Source: Halapricum desulfuricans (lineage in GTDB: Archaea; Halobacteriota; Halobacteria; Halobacteriales; Haloarculaceae). Taken from it: DNA of 64,000 bases. The notes under the pieces were generated by a model. That model ran no database searches. It was not told the origin of the DNA and was given only the letters and a program-made list of their open reading frames with translations. This document shows positions 50,464 through 59,737 of this stretch, in pieces (position 1 is the first letter of the stretch; each line of letters starts with the position of its first letter). Position numbers and translations under genes: made by a program. The DNA lies in the NCBI RefSeq assembly GCF_017094465.1, contig NZ_CP064791.1:372001-436000 (forward strand). Direction: 5' to 3'.

Positions 50464-51263
50464 CCTCGAAGCCGAAAGTCGCCTTCTTCGACTTCGCCGG
50501 GTGCGAGGGCGATCAACTCGAAATCATCAACCTCGAGGAGCGCCTGCTCGACCTCGTTGAGGTCGTCGAGGTGGTCAGCTTCCGGGAAGCGATGTCCGAA
50601 CACAGCGACGACTACGAGATTGCCTTCGTCGAGGGATCGATCACGACCCCCCACGACGTCGAACGGCTCGAAGAAGTACGGTCGAACGCCGACACCGTCA
50701 TCGCTATCGGATCCTGTGCGGCGTTCGGCGGGATCAACTCGATTCGGAACGAGCAGGACTTCGAGACGGTCACGGAACGGGCCTACGGCGAGGACGCGGC
50801 GATGTTCGACGACCCGGACGCGGAACTGTTCGATTCGTTCGCACAAGCCCAGCCCGCCAAAGCCTTCGTCGAGGTCGAGTACGAGGTTCCCGGCTGCCCG
50901 ATCGACGGCGAGGAATTCATCCAGACGGTCACCGCCATCCTGCAGGGCGGCGATCCGTCGCTGGCGAACCACCCCGTCTGCGTCGACTGCAAGCTCGCGG
51001 AGAACACGTGCGCGTTCGACCGGGACGAGATCTGTCTCGGCCCCATCACGCGCGGCGGCGGCTGCGATGCGACCTGTGTCTCGCAGGGCACCCGTTGCTG
51101 GGGCTGCCGTGGACTGGTCGACAACCCCGCCGAGGACGCCTACAGCGAGGTGCTGCAGGAATACGGGGTGACCACCGACGAACTGCTCAACGAGTTCACC
51201 CTCTACTGGAGCTGGCAGCGTGAACACGGGCCACAGGCCGACATGCAGGAGGTCGAACAATGA
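50460..51263 (+). CDS. hydD: Group 3b hydrogenase delta (small) subunit with Asp in the proximal cluster motif
   Basis: The 267-residue small subunit should hold three Fe-S clusters. The proximal cluster motif, usually CxxC, reads AGCEGDQLE with Cys15 and Asp18. Later ligands are GSCAAFGG (about 82) and PGCPID (about 144). Two further clusters are served by CVDCKLAENTC, EICLGP, and CDATC...CWGC (about 177-220). It overlaps gamma and alpha by 4 bases each. A Cys-to-Asp exchange near the active site would alter cluster ligation. Confidence 0.9.
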   Translation: MTSKPKVAFFDFAGCEGDQLEIINLEERLLDLVEVVEVVSFREAMSEHSDDYEIAFVEGSITTPHDVERLEEVRSNADTVIAIGSCAAFGGINSIRNEQDFETVTERAYGEDAAMFDDPDAELFDSFAQAQPAKAFVEVEYEVPGCPIDGEEFIQTVTAILQGGDPSLANHPVCVDCKLAENTCAFDRDEICLGPITRGGGCDATCVSQGTRCWGCRGLVDNPAEDAYSEVLQEYGVTTDELLNEFTLYWSWQREHGPQADMQEVEQ

Positions 51264-52582
51264 GTCAGAACATCGATATCGAGGGCAATCTCGTCACGCG
51301 CGTCGAAGGGCACGGCGAAATCGTCGTCAACGCCACGGACGGACAGCTCGAGGCGTGTGAATGGCACGTGGTCGAATCGCCCCGGTTTTTCGAGTCGATG
51401 GTCGTCGGCCGGGACTGGGACGAGATTCACCACATCGTCTCGCGGATCTGTGGCATCTGTTCGGTCACGCATACGATGACCGGGTTGAAGGCTGTCGAGG
51501 ACGCGATGGACGTCGAGCTGTCCGAACAGGACGTCAAACTGCGCAAACTCGCACTGGCCGGCGAGACGCTCCAGAGCCACGTCCTGCACCTGGGCTATCT
51601 CGCCTTGCCGGACCTCGTCGGCGAGAAATCCGTCGTGCCGATGGCCAACACGCACGAGGAGGAAGTCAAGACGGTCATCCGGCTGCACAAACTCGGCAAC
51701 GAGTTGATCGAGACCGTCGCCGGGCGGTCGACCCACGCCCAGCGGACGATCCCCGGTGGCTTCTCGCAGCTTCCCCGCGAGGCCGAGCTCCGGGACCTCC
51801 GGGCCTCGCTGGAGGGGTCCTGGAACGACGTCGAGACAGTCGTGGATCTCGTCCTGTCGCTCGCGGACGAACTCCCCGAGTTCACCCGCGAGACGGAGTT
51901 CATCTCGCTGACCGACCCCGACGAGTACGCCCTCTATGAGGGGGTGCCGTATTCCTCGGACACGGGCGAACTCGACCTCGCGGACTACCGGGAGATCGTC
52001 AACGAGCACGTCGTCGAACAGTCGACGGCGAAGTTCACGAAACACGACCGCGACTCCTACATGGTCGGGGCGCTGGCTCGGTTCAACAACAACTACGAGC
52101 AGCTGGGACCGATGGCGACGGCCGTCGCCGACCGTTTCGGCCTCAAACCGGTCTGTCACAACCCCTATCTGAACAACGTGGCCCAGCTTATCGAGACGGC
52201 CCACCTCATCGAGCATTCGATCGAGTTGATCGACTCGCTTCTCGAATCCGGGCTCGAGGCGCAATCCGACTACCACAAACCCGACGTCGACGTGACGGCG
52301 GGCCAGGGCGTAGGGGCGATCGAAGCGCCGCGTGGCATCCTCTTTCACGAGTACGCCCTCGACGAGACGGGCACGGCCCTCGAGGGCAACTGCGTGATCC
52401 CCACCAACCAGAATCACGCCAACATCCAGCTGGACATGGAGCGACTGGTCCCGACGATCATCGAACGACCCCAAGAGGAGATCGAACACACGCTGGAAAT
52501 GCTGGTCCGGGCGTACGACCCCTGCATCTCCTGTTCGACGCACTATCTCGACGTCGAATTCGTCGACACACAGCCCGAATAA
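51260..52582 (+). CDS. hydA: Group 3b [NiFe]-hydrogenase alpha (large) subunit
   Basis: The 440-residue subunit binds the Ni-Fe site through RICGICSVTH (Cys64, Cys67) and DPCISCSTH (Cys422, Cys425). The 12-residue tail after His428 should be removed by the next gene's protease. The gene order beta-gamma-delta-alpha is that of the archaeal NADP-linked sulfhydrogenases. Likely reaction: reversible H2 oxidation with NADP(H), possibly also sulfur reduction. Confidence 0.94.
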   Translation: MSQNIDIEGNLVTRVEGHGEIVVNATDGQLEACEWHVVESPRFFESMVVGRDWDEIHHIVSRICGICSVTHTMTGLKAVEDAMDVELSEQDVKLRKLALAGETLQSHVLHLGYLALPDLVGEKSVVPMANTHEEEVKTVIRLHKLGNELIETVAGRSTHAQRTIPGGFSQLPREAELRDLRASLEGSWNDVETVVDLVLSLADELPEFTRETEFISLTDPDEYALYEGVPYSSDTGELDLADYREIVNEHVVEQSTAKFTKHDRDSYMVGALARFNNNYEQLGPMATAVADRFGLKPVCHNPYLNNVAQLIETAHLIEHSIELIDSLLESGLEAQSDYHKPDVDVTAGQGVGAIEAPRGILFHEYALDETGTALEGNCVIPTNQNHANIQLDMERLVPTIIERPQEEIEHTLEMLVRAYDPCISCSTHYLDVEFVDTQPE

Positions 52583-53031
52583 TGACAGGCTGTGACGCCG
52601 TGATCGCGCTCGGCAACCCCTTTCGGCGGGACGACGGCGTCGGATCGCTACTACTTGACCGTCTCAGGGACCGGGAGCTACCGGACGTGGAGCTGGTCGA
52701 TCTGGGTGATCCCGGGTTCCGGTTGATTCACGTCCTCGCCGACTACTCGTCGGTGGTGATCGTCGACGCGGTCGATTTCGGTGCCGAGCCGGGCACCTTC
52801 GAGGTGTTCGATCCAGCCGACACCGAGACGGTACGGACAGAACGGAGTTCGCACAAGACGGACGTCTTCGAGTTACTCGAGGTCGCTGACACCGTCGAAG
52901 GCCCGACCGCCGTCCGGGTGTTCGGCGTCCAGCCCGCGTCGATCGACTTCGGCGACGAACTCACCGACGAGGTGGCGACGGCACTCCCGTCGGCGACAGA
53001 TGCGCTCGTCGAGACAATACAGACGGGTTGA
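52582..53031 (+). CDS. [NiFe]-hydrogenase maturation protease (for HydA)
   Basis: The 149-residue HybD/HyaD-type protease begins with IALGNPFRRDDGVGSLLLD (metal ligand Asp near residue 16), has VVIVDAVDFGAEPG (about 55) and SSHKTDVFELLE (about 91). It begins on the last base of the hydA stop codon, so the two are coupled. The window thus has one dedicated protease for each hydrogenase. Confidence 0.9.
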   Translation: MTGCDAVIALGNPFRRDDGVGSLLLDRLRDRELPDVELVDLGDPGFRLIHVLADYSSVVIVDAVDFGAEPGTFEVFDPADTETVRTERSSHKTDVFELLEVADTVEGPTAVRVFGVQPASIDFGDELTDEVATALPSATDALVETIQTG

Positions 53032-53044
53032 TCTGGCGACAGTG

Positions 53045-53725
53045 TCAGGGCGCGACGCCGACAGTCAGCAGCGTCCCGTGTTCGCGGAAGTGTTCGACCA
53101 TCGCCTCGCGCGTGTCCCAGTCTTCGGTGGGGAACGATTCAGCCGGGGGGATCTCGACCTCTCGGTCCGGAATCTCGTCCTGCTCGGCGACGTAGAAGCC
53201 GGCCTCCCGGAAACGCTCGCGATACTCCCGACGCGACCAGCGGGTCATCTCGACGTCGACGTACTCCGTCCACTCCGCGGTGTGGGGGTTGTCGGCGTGG
53301 AAGTCCACCGCACAGTAGAAGGTGCCGCCCGACCGCAGGATGCGCCGGATCTCCTCTAAGGCCGCTATCGGGTCGCTCGCGTAGTAGAACGCCTCCATCG
53401 AGAAGACGTGATCGATACTGTCGGTCTCGAAGGGAAGGTGCTCGAAGTCGCCGACCAGAAAGCCGACTCCGGGGTCGTCGGTGTACGCCCGCGCGTTGCG
53501 GACCATCTCCGGCGAGCCGTCGAGGCCGTAGGCCCGACCGGCCCCGCCGGCCGCCTGCATCGCGCGGGCGGCGTAGCCGCTGCCACAGCCCAGATCGAGG
53601 ACCGTCTCACCTTCTTCAATCGGCATCCGGGCCAGCGCGTGCTTTGCCGTGTGCCAGTGCCGTTCCTCCATTCCCCTGTCGCGGCCGTCGGCCGCCCACT
53701 CGTCGAACTCCTCGCGAACGCTCAT
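53045..53725 (-). CDS. Class I SAM-dependent methyltransferase
   Basis: The 226-residue enzyme has the SAM motif VLDLGCGSGYAARAM (about residue 42) and the acidic motif YGLDGSPEMV (about 62). The DHVFSMEAFYYASDP segment (near residue 107) resembles UbiE/MenG-like methyltransferases of small molecules. A role in menaquinone methylation is conceivable, but nothing here proves it. It is convergent with the hydrogenase protease gene. Confidence 0.85.
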   Translation of the reverse strand: MSVREEFDEWAADGRDRGMEERHWHTAKHALARMPIEEGETVLDLGCGSGYAARAMQAAGGAGRAYGLDGSPEMVRNARAYTDDPGVGFLVGDFEHLPFETDSIDHVFSMEAFYYASDPIAALEEIRRILRSGGTFYCAVDFHADNPHTAEWTEYVDVEMTRWSRREYRERFREAGFYVAEQDEIPDREVEIPPAESFPTEDWDTREAMVEHFREHGTLLTVGVAP

Positions 53726-53971
53726 ACGGTACCCCTGGACCGCGGCGGTGAAAACGGGTTCGACTGTCGATTTTCAGTTCGGTTGACGACGGTTCCCGAC
53801 CCCTTCATTTCGTGTGGAAGGTGGGATAAATATCTCTCTATAGCTTCATATACCCCGAAGAGCTGCGTTTCGGGTGCGTCCGGTGGAACGCTGTCGCCCC
53901 TTGCTTCCGATGGAACGCGGCCCCAGCCGGGAACCCGAACCGGTTTGTGGCGCGGCGTCGATGGATCTCCT

Positions 53972-54397
53972 ATGGCTCGGACGATCCCGCGGTTCAGGTT
54001 CGACGACGTCGCCCAGCAGTTCGTCGGCGGATTCCTGCTCGCGGGCCCGTTCGTCGTCACCGAGGAGGTGTGGGATCTGGCCGAGAACATGACCAACTGG
54101 CACGCGCTGTTCATCGTCGGAATCGTCGTTGCGATCGGCTACGGGGCGTTGTACGAGGCCGACGACGACCGCGATCCCGAGAGCGAACCCGAAGTGGCCG
54201 GGATTCCGTTACGATTCGTCTCGCTGATGTCGATCTCGTTTGGCTCGGTCGTGATCCTGTCGTTCGTCGTCACTGCTCCCGATCAGTTCCTCGGGGATTT
54301 GGCGGCTCGCGAACGGGCGATCGTCACCGCTCGGGCCGTCGCCGTCGGCGCGATCTTCAGCGTCGTCGGGGCCGCGACCGCCGATTCGGTGTTCTGA
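53972..54397 (+). CDS. DUF2391-type integral membrane protein
   Basis: The 141-residue protein has four hydrophobic segments (about residues 14-30, 42-60, 78-98 and 115-135). The start with RFRFDDVAQQFVGGFLLAGPFVVTEEVW matches the DUF2391 membrane family. Function is unknown. The ATG at 53972 gives the family N-terminus. A TATA-like block (GATAAATATC, about 53825) is 140 bases upstream, so the transcript may have a leader. Confidence 0.75.
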   Translation: MARTIPRFRFDDVAQQFVGGFLLAGPFVVTEEVWDLAENMTNWHALFIVGIVVAIGYGALYEADDDRDPESEPEVAGIPLRFVSLMSISFGSVVILSFVVTAPDQFLGDLAARERAIVTARAVAVGAIFSVVGAATADSVF

Positions 54398-54400
54398 TCG

Positions 54401-54658
54401 TCAGGCCGCGCCGTCGCCGTAGGTCTCTTCGAGGTATTCGATGATGTCGCTGCTCTCGGGCATTCCCTCGATGCCGTTGTCGGGATCGACCAGCACGGGG
54501 ACGCCGGTCTGGCCGCTGATCTCCTCGACTTCGCTTCGCTTGCTGTGACTCGACGGGACCTCGTGGGACACGTAGTCGAGTCCGAGTTCGTCGAGTTTCG
54601 TCGTGACCTTCGCGCAGTAGGGACAGCCCGAAAGTTCGTATAGTTCGAGGTTACTCAT
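54401..54658 (-). CDS. Glutaredoxin-like small protein (CPYC)
   Basis: The 85-residue thioredoxin-fold protein has CPYC at residues 12-15, SGQTGVPVLVDPD (about 48) with the cis-proline, and the C-terminal SSDIIEYLEETYG helix. It should act as a thiol-disulfide reductant in the cytoplasm. In haloarchaea the reducing partner would be gamma-glutamylcysteine. The start at 54658 discards an unrelated N-terminal stretch. Confidence 0.88.
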   Translation of the reverse strand: MSNLELYELSGCPYCAKVTTKLDELGLDYVSHEVPSSHSKRSEVEEISGQTGVPVLVDPDNGIEGMPESSDIIEYLEETYGDGAA

Positions 54659-54708
54659 CGGGGATGCGTATGGGTCGGAATCAAAAGAGTCCAGCGGTGG
54701 CGGGAGTA

Positions 54709-56148
54709 TCAGACAGTTGCTTCGAGAATCCCGCTGGTGCGGACGTAGAAGTACAGCACGAACGCCGCGGCCATCAGCCACTGACCGACGTGGACATCTC
54801 GCCATTCACCGTTCGCGGCTTTGACGATCGGATAGGAAATGATCCCGGCGGCGATCCCGTAGGCGATCGAGTAGGTGAGCGGCATAATGATGATCGTCAG
54901 TCCGGCTGGGACCGCGTGTGTGAGATTGTTCCACTGAATGTCGACGACGTTGCGAAGCATCAGCAGTGCGACGACAACGAGCGCGATGTGAGACGCGTAC
55001 AGCGGGATAATCGTCGCAAGCGGGACAACGACTAGCGCTAGCAGGAAGAGGATCCCGATCACGAGCGCGGTCATACCGGTTCGGCCACCCTCTTCGACGC
55101 CAGTCGCCGATTCGATGTAGGTCGTCACTGTGGAGGTGCCGAGAATACCACCGGCGGTCGTACCGACGGCATCGGCCATCAGCGGCTTGTCGATATCGGG
55201 CATATTGCCGTCCTCGTCGAGCATATCACCGGCTTGTCCGACGCCGACGAGTGTCCCGGCGGTGTCGAAGAAGTCGACGAAGAAGAAGGTGAAGACGATC
55301 AGCGCGAAAGTCAGCCCCTCGACGTTCTGGAGCCCTTCGATGAAGGCGCCGACGAGCGGCGTGATGTCGTACTGCGCTCCGGTGAAGGCCGATGGCTGGA
55401 ACGAGCCATTTTTCACGAACTCACCGGCCACGACACCCGGACTCACGACACCCACAAACGTCAGCACGATACCAGCGAGCGTCGTCGTGATGATCCCGAT
55501 AACGATCGATCCCGGAAAACCACGAACATACAGTGCGAGCGTGAAGAATAGTCCAACGACAGAGAGGATGGCAAGCGGGCTAGATGCGATATTACCGAGG
55601 GTGACGAGTGTCGCAGGGTCGTTGACGACGATACCCATCTCCTGTAGCCCGATGATCCCGAGGAATAGCCCGATCCCCGTTCCGACACCGAACTTCACCG
55701 GCTGTGGGAACAGTTTAATGATGTACTCCCGTGCGCCGATCGCCGTCAGAATGATGAAGATTACACCCTCGACGACGACAGCGGCAAGCGCCGTCTCCCA
55801 GGGGACGCCAAGTTGCCCGATGACGGTGAACGCGAAGAAGGCGTTCAGACCCAGGCCCGGCGCCTGGCCGAACGGCCGGTTCGCGTAGAACGCCATCACG
55901 AAAATAGCGACGGCGGCAGCCAGTATCGTGACGACTGTCAGCATCTGCTGGACTTCACCGGGCGTGTACCCCTCAATCGCGATCCCCGGTTTCCCGTCCT
56001 CACCTGGGAACATCGTCATAATGGCCGGATTCACGACCACGATATAGCTCATCGCCAAGAAGGTCGTAATCCCGGCGACGATCTCCGTTCTGAGGTCGGT
56101 CCCGTGCTCCTCGAACCCGAAGTAATCCGCGAGTGTCTCCCGTACCAT
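54709..56148 (-). CDS. NCS2-family nucleobase permease (AzgA-like)
   Basis: The 479-residue transporter has about 12-14 hydrophobic segments. The start ADYFGFEEHGTDLRTEIVAGITTF and the motif NAFFAFTVIGQLGVPW (about 103) match guanine/hypoxanthine permeases of the AzgA group, with a DFFDTAGTLVGVG segment in the middle (about 298). Uptake of purines is the likely role. It stands by nucleobase phosphoribosyltransferase genes. The ATG at 56148 fits the haloarchaeal family better than the one at 56178, although TATA-like elements exist for both. Confidence 0.88.
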   Translation of the reverse strand: MVRETLADYFGFEEHGTDLRTEIVAGITTFLAMSYIVVVNPAIMTMFPGEDGKPGIAIEGYTPGEVQQMLTVVTILAAAVAIFVMAFYANRPFGQAPGLGLNAFFAFTVIGQLGVPWETALAAVVVEGVIFIILTAIGAREYIIKLFPQPVKFGVGTGIGLFLGIIGLQEMGIVVNDPATLVTLGNIASSPLAILSVVGLFFTLALYVRGFPGSIVIGIITTTLAGIVLTFVGVVSPGVVAGEFVKNGSFQPSAFTGAQYDITPLVGAFIEGLQNVEGLTFALIVFTFFFVDFFDTAGTLVGVGQAGDMLDEDGNMPDIDKPLMADAVGTTAGGILGTSTVTTYIESATGVEEGGRTGMTALVIGILFLLALVVVPLATIIPLYASHIALVVVALLMLRNVVDIQWNNLTHAVPAGLTIIIMPLTYSIAYGIAAGIISYPIVKAANGEWRDVHVGQWLMAAAFVLYFYVRTSGILEATV

Positions 56149-56273
56149 GTTACACAAACGAGCATATAACTCGGCCATGGTTTATGTCTTTATAGATATA
56201 TTGCCGATTCTATTCACGAACTTGGATATATTCTCCCTCAGAAGCGCTGGCATCGATCTCAGGAACGACTCGA

Positions 56274-56984
56274 TTACGTACTCGTCAGCGCCACGACTGG
56301 GGCGTCGGTGGCCTCGCGGACGGTCTCGATGCCCTCGCTGTCGGCGGCGACCAGCACAGCAGCGCCGACCACCTCGGCGTCGACCTGATCAGCGATATCC
56401 ATCAGGAGCCGCTGAGTCTCCCCCGAGCGGACGATGTCGTCGACGACGAGCACGCGCTCGCCGGACTCGATCGCGTTTGCGGGCAGTGAGTAGGTCAACT
56501 CGATGCCGGGCGTGACGCGCTGGCGGGTCTCGACGAACTCCTCGACGGCCGTCTCGCGGGACTTCTTGGCGTAGGCGGTGCGGGCGCCGTAGTACCGCGC
56601 GACTGCCGAGGCGAAGGTGATCCCGTCGGTCGCGGCGGTCAACACCACGTCCGGGCGGTCGAAGCCGACGTCTTCCGCAACGACGACCGCCGCGGCGTCA
56701 AGCAGCGTCTGATCGAAGACGAGGTCCGTGTTGTCGACGTACCCCTCCTCGTCAGTCCGGAGCCGCGCGTCCAGTTCCTCTGCGACCAGTTCCCGCCCGA
56801 ACCCGGCGACGACTTCGCGGGCGCGATCGAGTCCGGGGAGGACGTGGCCGTTGACGTAGCGATTCAGATCGCCGGCTGGCAGGCCGGTCTCGGCCGCCAG
56901 TTCGTCGTAGGTCAGCGACTCCTTGCGCGCCCGCAGAATCTCGACGGCGCGCAATTGGAGGGTGGCCTTCTCGACGCGATTCAT
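56274..56984 (-). CDS. gfcR: GfcR-type transcriptional regulator (PRT-like)
   Basis: The 236-residue protein fuses an N-terminal helix-turn-helix (residues about 8-50; YDELAAETGLPAGDLNRYVNG) to a type I phosphoribosyltransferase domain with the PRPP loop VLVVDDIVRSGE (near residue 185). In haloarchaea this is GfcR, a regulator of sugar-catabolism genes once annotated as orotate phosphoribosyltransferase. The true pyrE is the next gene. It probably senses a phosphorylated metabolite in the PRT pocket. Confidence 0.9.
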   Translation of the reverse strand: MNRVEKATLQLRAVEILRARKESLTYDELAAETGLPAGDLNRYVNGHVLPGLDRAREVVAGFGRELVAEELDARLRTDEEGYVDNTDLVFDQTLLDAAAVVVAEDVGFDRPDVVLTAATDGITFASAVARYYGARTAYAKKSRETAVEEFVETRQRVTPGIELTYSLPANAIESGERVLVVDDIVRSGETQRLLMDIADQVDAEVVGAAVLVAADSEGIETVREATDAPVVALTST

Positions 56985-57099
56985 ACTCCCGCGTTGCTAC
57001 GTCCCGAATATGAATATATCGGTTGTAAGAATAGTGGAAATAGACACGAGTGTGGAACAGACGGCTGTGGAGGTCACCGGATGGACCTTCGAGCAAGTG

Positions 57100-57630
57100 C
57101 TAGTTTCTGTCCGCGAGCAACTGCGAGGCGGTCACGAGCGACTCCAGTTGCAGGTCGTGCTCGGCGAGGTTCTCGGTCGCGCCTTCCTGGCGATCGACGA
57201 CGACGAACACGCGCTCGACGACGGCCCCGGCCTCGCGCAGGGCCGCTGCGGCGTCGATCGCGCTCTGGCCGGTGGTGGCGATGTCTTCCAGGATGATGAC
57301 TTCCTCGCCGTCCTCCAGGTCGCCTTCGATCAGGTTGGCGGTGCCGTACTCCTTCTGCTGTTTGCGCGCGATGACGTAGGGCCGGCCGGTCTCGACGCTG
57401 GTGACGGCGACGATCGGCACCGCACCGAGTGCGACGCCGGCCAGTTTCGGCCCCGCCGAGCCGAGCCGGTCGGCGAACGACTGTGCGATCAGATCCAGAC
57501 AGTGGGGGTCGGTCTCAAAGAGGTACTTGTCGACGTAGTAGTCGCTCGTCCCGCCGTGGGAGAGCTCGAACTCGCCGAACTTGACGGCCTCGGCCGCGCG
57601 CAGCGCGTCGATGAGTCGCTGGGTGTCCAT
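57100..57630 (-). CDS. pyrE: Orotate phosphoribosyltransferase
   Basis: PyrE joins orotate to PRPP to form OMP in pyrimidine synthesis. The 176-residue protein has the substrate-side [20 protein letters not shown] (near residue 17), the [18 protein letters not shown] segment, and the PRPP loop [13 protein letters not shown] (near residue 120). The size is normal. It lies between the GfcR gene and a divergently transcribed Sua5 gene. Confidence 0.93.
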   Translation of the reverse strand: MDTQRLIDALRAAEAVKFGEFELSHGGTSDYYVDKYLFETDPHCLDLIAQSFADRLGSAGPKLAGVALGAVPIVAVTSVETGRPYVIARKQQKEYGTANLIEGDLEDGEEVIILEDIATTGQSAIDAAAALREAGAVVERVFVVVDRQEGATENLAEHDLQLESLVTASQLLADRN

Positions 57631-57710
57631 ACTATCGGGTGGTCCGGCGTTCCGGTAATACCCATCGGATTCCCCCGAACTTTTGTCCGCGAGCGCCCCA
57701 CCTCCGGTCG

Positions 57711-58289
57711 ATGACTGACCTCGATGCGGCCGCGGCGGCGATCGAGTCCGGCGAGCTAGTCGTCTACCCGACCGAGACGGTGTACGGACTCGGTGCCGAC
57801 GCGCTCGACCCGGCGGCCGTCGAGGCCGTCTTCGAGGCCAAGGGCCGCGACCGGGAGCAACCGATCTCGCTTGCCGTGCCCGACGCCAAGACCGCGCTCG
57901 AATACACCGCGCCGACCACGACCGAGCGGGTGTTTATGCACGAGTTTCTCCCCGGTCCGGTGACGATGCTGGTCGACCGCCGCGAGATGGTCCCGGACGT
58001 GCTCACGGCGGGTCGCGAGCAGGTCGGCCTCCGGATCCCCGACCACGAACTCGCCCTCGAACTGCTGGGGCGCGTCGAGCCGATCACCGCAACCAGCGCG
58101 AACGTCAGCGGCCAGCCGAGCGCCCGTCGGGTGGCCGATCTCGACGCGATCACGGAGTCGGCGTCGGTCGTCCTTGAGGGGGGCGAGACCGCCGGCACCG
58201 GGAGCACGGTCGTCGACGTCGAGGCCGGCGAGATCCACCGCCGCGGTGCCAACGCGGACGCCGTCGAGGCCTGGCTGGATGAACGATAA
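57711..58289 (+). CDS. L-threonylcarbamoyladenylate synthase (Sua5/YrdC/YciO)
   Basis: The 192-residue enzyme makes threonylcarbamoyl-AMP, used for the t6A37 tRNA modification. The signature [17 protein letters not shown] (about 18-34) and [13 protein letters not shown] (about 45), plus the later [10 protein letters not shown] (about 127), are standard. It is the short form without the C-terminal Sua5 domain. The start at 57711 follows from the family N-terminus. Confidence 0.93.
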   Translation: MTDLDAAAAAIESGELVVYPTETVYGLGADALDPAAVEAVFEAKGRDREQPISLAVPDAKTALEYTAPTTTERVFMHEFLPGPVTMLVDRREMVPDVLTAGREQVGLRIPDHELALELLGRVEPITATSANVSGQPSARRVADLDAITESASVVLEGGETAGTGSTVVDVEAGEIHRRGANADAVEAWLDER

Positions 58290-58311
58290 CCGCTCGCTTT
58301 CGCATGGCCGA

Positions 58312-58968
58312 TCACCCCAACAGCGAGCGCAGCGACCGCGTCTGGACGCCACAACCCTCGCGATACTCACAGGCCTGGCACTTCTGGCGGTTTTCGGTCC
58401 GGCTCGGCGGTCCGTCGATCGAGTCGGCGGTCCGCAGCGCGGCCCGGTACTGTGACCGGCGCCGCGCCGACAGCTCGATCTCCCGTATCACGCCGTAGGC
58501 CGGATACTCGGCGAACGCCCGCTCGACCGACTGTTCGCGCTCCCAGGACAGCGCCAGCGCGGCCGCGACGAGATGGACTGACTGCGGTTCCCAGACGCCC
58601 TGCTCGGGCGGCCGACCGGCGAACACCAGCGACGGCGCGAGCGGCTGTTCGAGCACCTTGTGAGCGACCCCTCGAGCGTCCTTCCCTTCGAGCATCGCGT
58701 CCCGGGCCGGCGGATCGACGAGTTGCTCCCAGGCGTCCAGCCCGGCCTTGTGACAGCCGACTCGCGACCGGAACGTCGTGGGCGTCACCTCGATCGGCGC
58801 CGCGAGCAGTGCTGTCTCGTCCGCCAGCAACTCGTCGTACTCGAAGGCCACCTGTCGTCGATCCGCTACGCCGTCGGGGATCGATTCCCCGAGGTCGGGA
58901 TCGCGCTGTCGATAGTACAGCTTGCGGGGACAGTACGCGGCGGTCGCGACGTCGCGAAACGAGTGCAT
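58312..58968 (-). CDS. Cas4-like Fe-S protein, nuclease core uncertain
   Basis: The 218-residue protein has the Cas4 cysteine pattern: one N-terminal (AAYCPRKLYY, Cys13) and three C-terminal (CQACEYREGC, Cys197, 200 and 206), enough for a [4Fe-4S] cluster. The PD-(D/E)xK nuclease residues expected in the middle are not evident; the region reads LVFAGRPPEQGVWEPQSVHLVAAALAL, without an ExK. There is no CRISPR array or cas gene nearby. It could be an inactive Cas4 paralogue with a DNA-binding or repair role. Confidence 0.75.
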   Translation of the reverse strand: MHSFRDVATAAYCPRKLYYRQRDPDLGESIPDGVADRRQVAFEYDELLADETALLAAPIEVTPTTFRSRVGCHKAGLDAWEQLVDPPARDAMLEGKDARGVAHKVLEQPLAPSLVFAGRPPEQGVWEPQSVHLVAAALALSWEREQSVERAFAEYPAYGVIREIELSARRRSQYRAALRTADSIDGPPSRTENRQKCQACEYREGCGVQTRSLRSLLG

Positions 58969-59000
58969 ACCACGCGTGGGCCGGAATCGTGTATAAACCT

Positions 59001-59603
59001 CTAGAAGGAAACGTCGACTTCCATGTCCTCAGTGGCCTCTTCGAGCCCGTCTTCCTGGACGCTCGCTGTGTGCTGGATCGAGAGGTCAGCGTCGGTGAGC
59101 ACCTCCTCGAAGGCCGTCCGGTAGCGCTGGCTCGTCCGGCGGGCGCGGTTCTGGGCGGCCGCCACGCGCCGATAGCGGTCGATCGCCCCCTCGTCGGCGT
59201 CCAGCTCCGCAGCGATGGTTTCCTCGTCGGCGTCTTCGACTAACAGGTCCCGGAGCGTCGCCAGTTCGAACGGCGCGTCGGTGTCGCTCTCGCCGACCAG
59301 ATGGAGATCCATCCGCGCGATACGGACTGTCTCCGGGTCGAGGTCGAGTTCCGACGCGAGCGCTTCGTCATTTGCACCCTCGTAAAACCCCCGAACGATC
59401 CGAACGAGTGTCGCCGTCTCACAGTCGGTCTCGAAGTCGTACCGCTGTCGCATCTCCCCGATCACCTCGACCAACCGATCGTCAACGGCCCCTTCGTCGG
59501 CGTCGGTCAGTGACCCCCGCTCCTCCTTCTGCCGTTCGGTGACCGTCTCCTCTTCGGCAACGTCGACGAAGATATCCCGGAGCTGTTCGGTCTTCTCGTC
59601 CAT
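59001..59603 (-). CDS. Conditioned-medium-induced protein 4-like protein
   Basis: The 200-residue acidic protein resembles the haloarchaeal 'conditioned medium-induced protein 4' family, known from work on growth-phase signals. It has a helical middle (YDFETDCETATLVRIVRGFYEGANDEALASELDLD) with a helix-turn-helix-like portion (about residues 75-100) and a second similar part (ETIAAELDADEGAIDRYRRV, about 128-147). A DNA-binding role is possible. The start at 59603 removes an unlikely 46-residue prefix. Confidence 0.7.
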   Translation of the reverse strand: MDEKTEQLRDIFVDVAEEETVTERQKEERGSLTDADEGAVDDRLVEVIGEMRQRYDFETDCETATLVRIVRGFYEGANDEALASELDLDPETVRIARMDLHLVGESDTDAPFELATLRDLLVEDADEETIAAELDADEGAIDRYRRVAAAQNRARRTSQRYRTAFEEVLTDADLSIQHTASVQEDGLEEATEDMEVDVSF

Positions 59604-59737
59604 CGGACCGATACACGACGATCCGGGCGTAAAAACCCATCCCCTGTTTTCATCGGACGGGATCGGAAACGATGCGGGGGATCCGGATCGTTCCACAGAT
59701 CGCGCACGAGAACGGCCCGCGCAGCACTGGCCCGTCG

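Noticed and set aside
58300-59000. CRISPR array next to the Cas4-like gene
   Set aside because: No direct repeats with regular spacing are visible in the flanks or elsewhere in the window.
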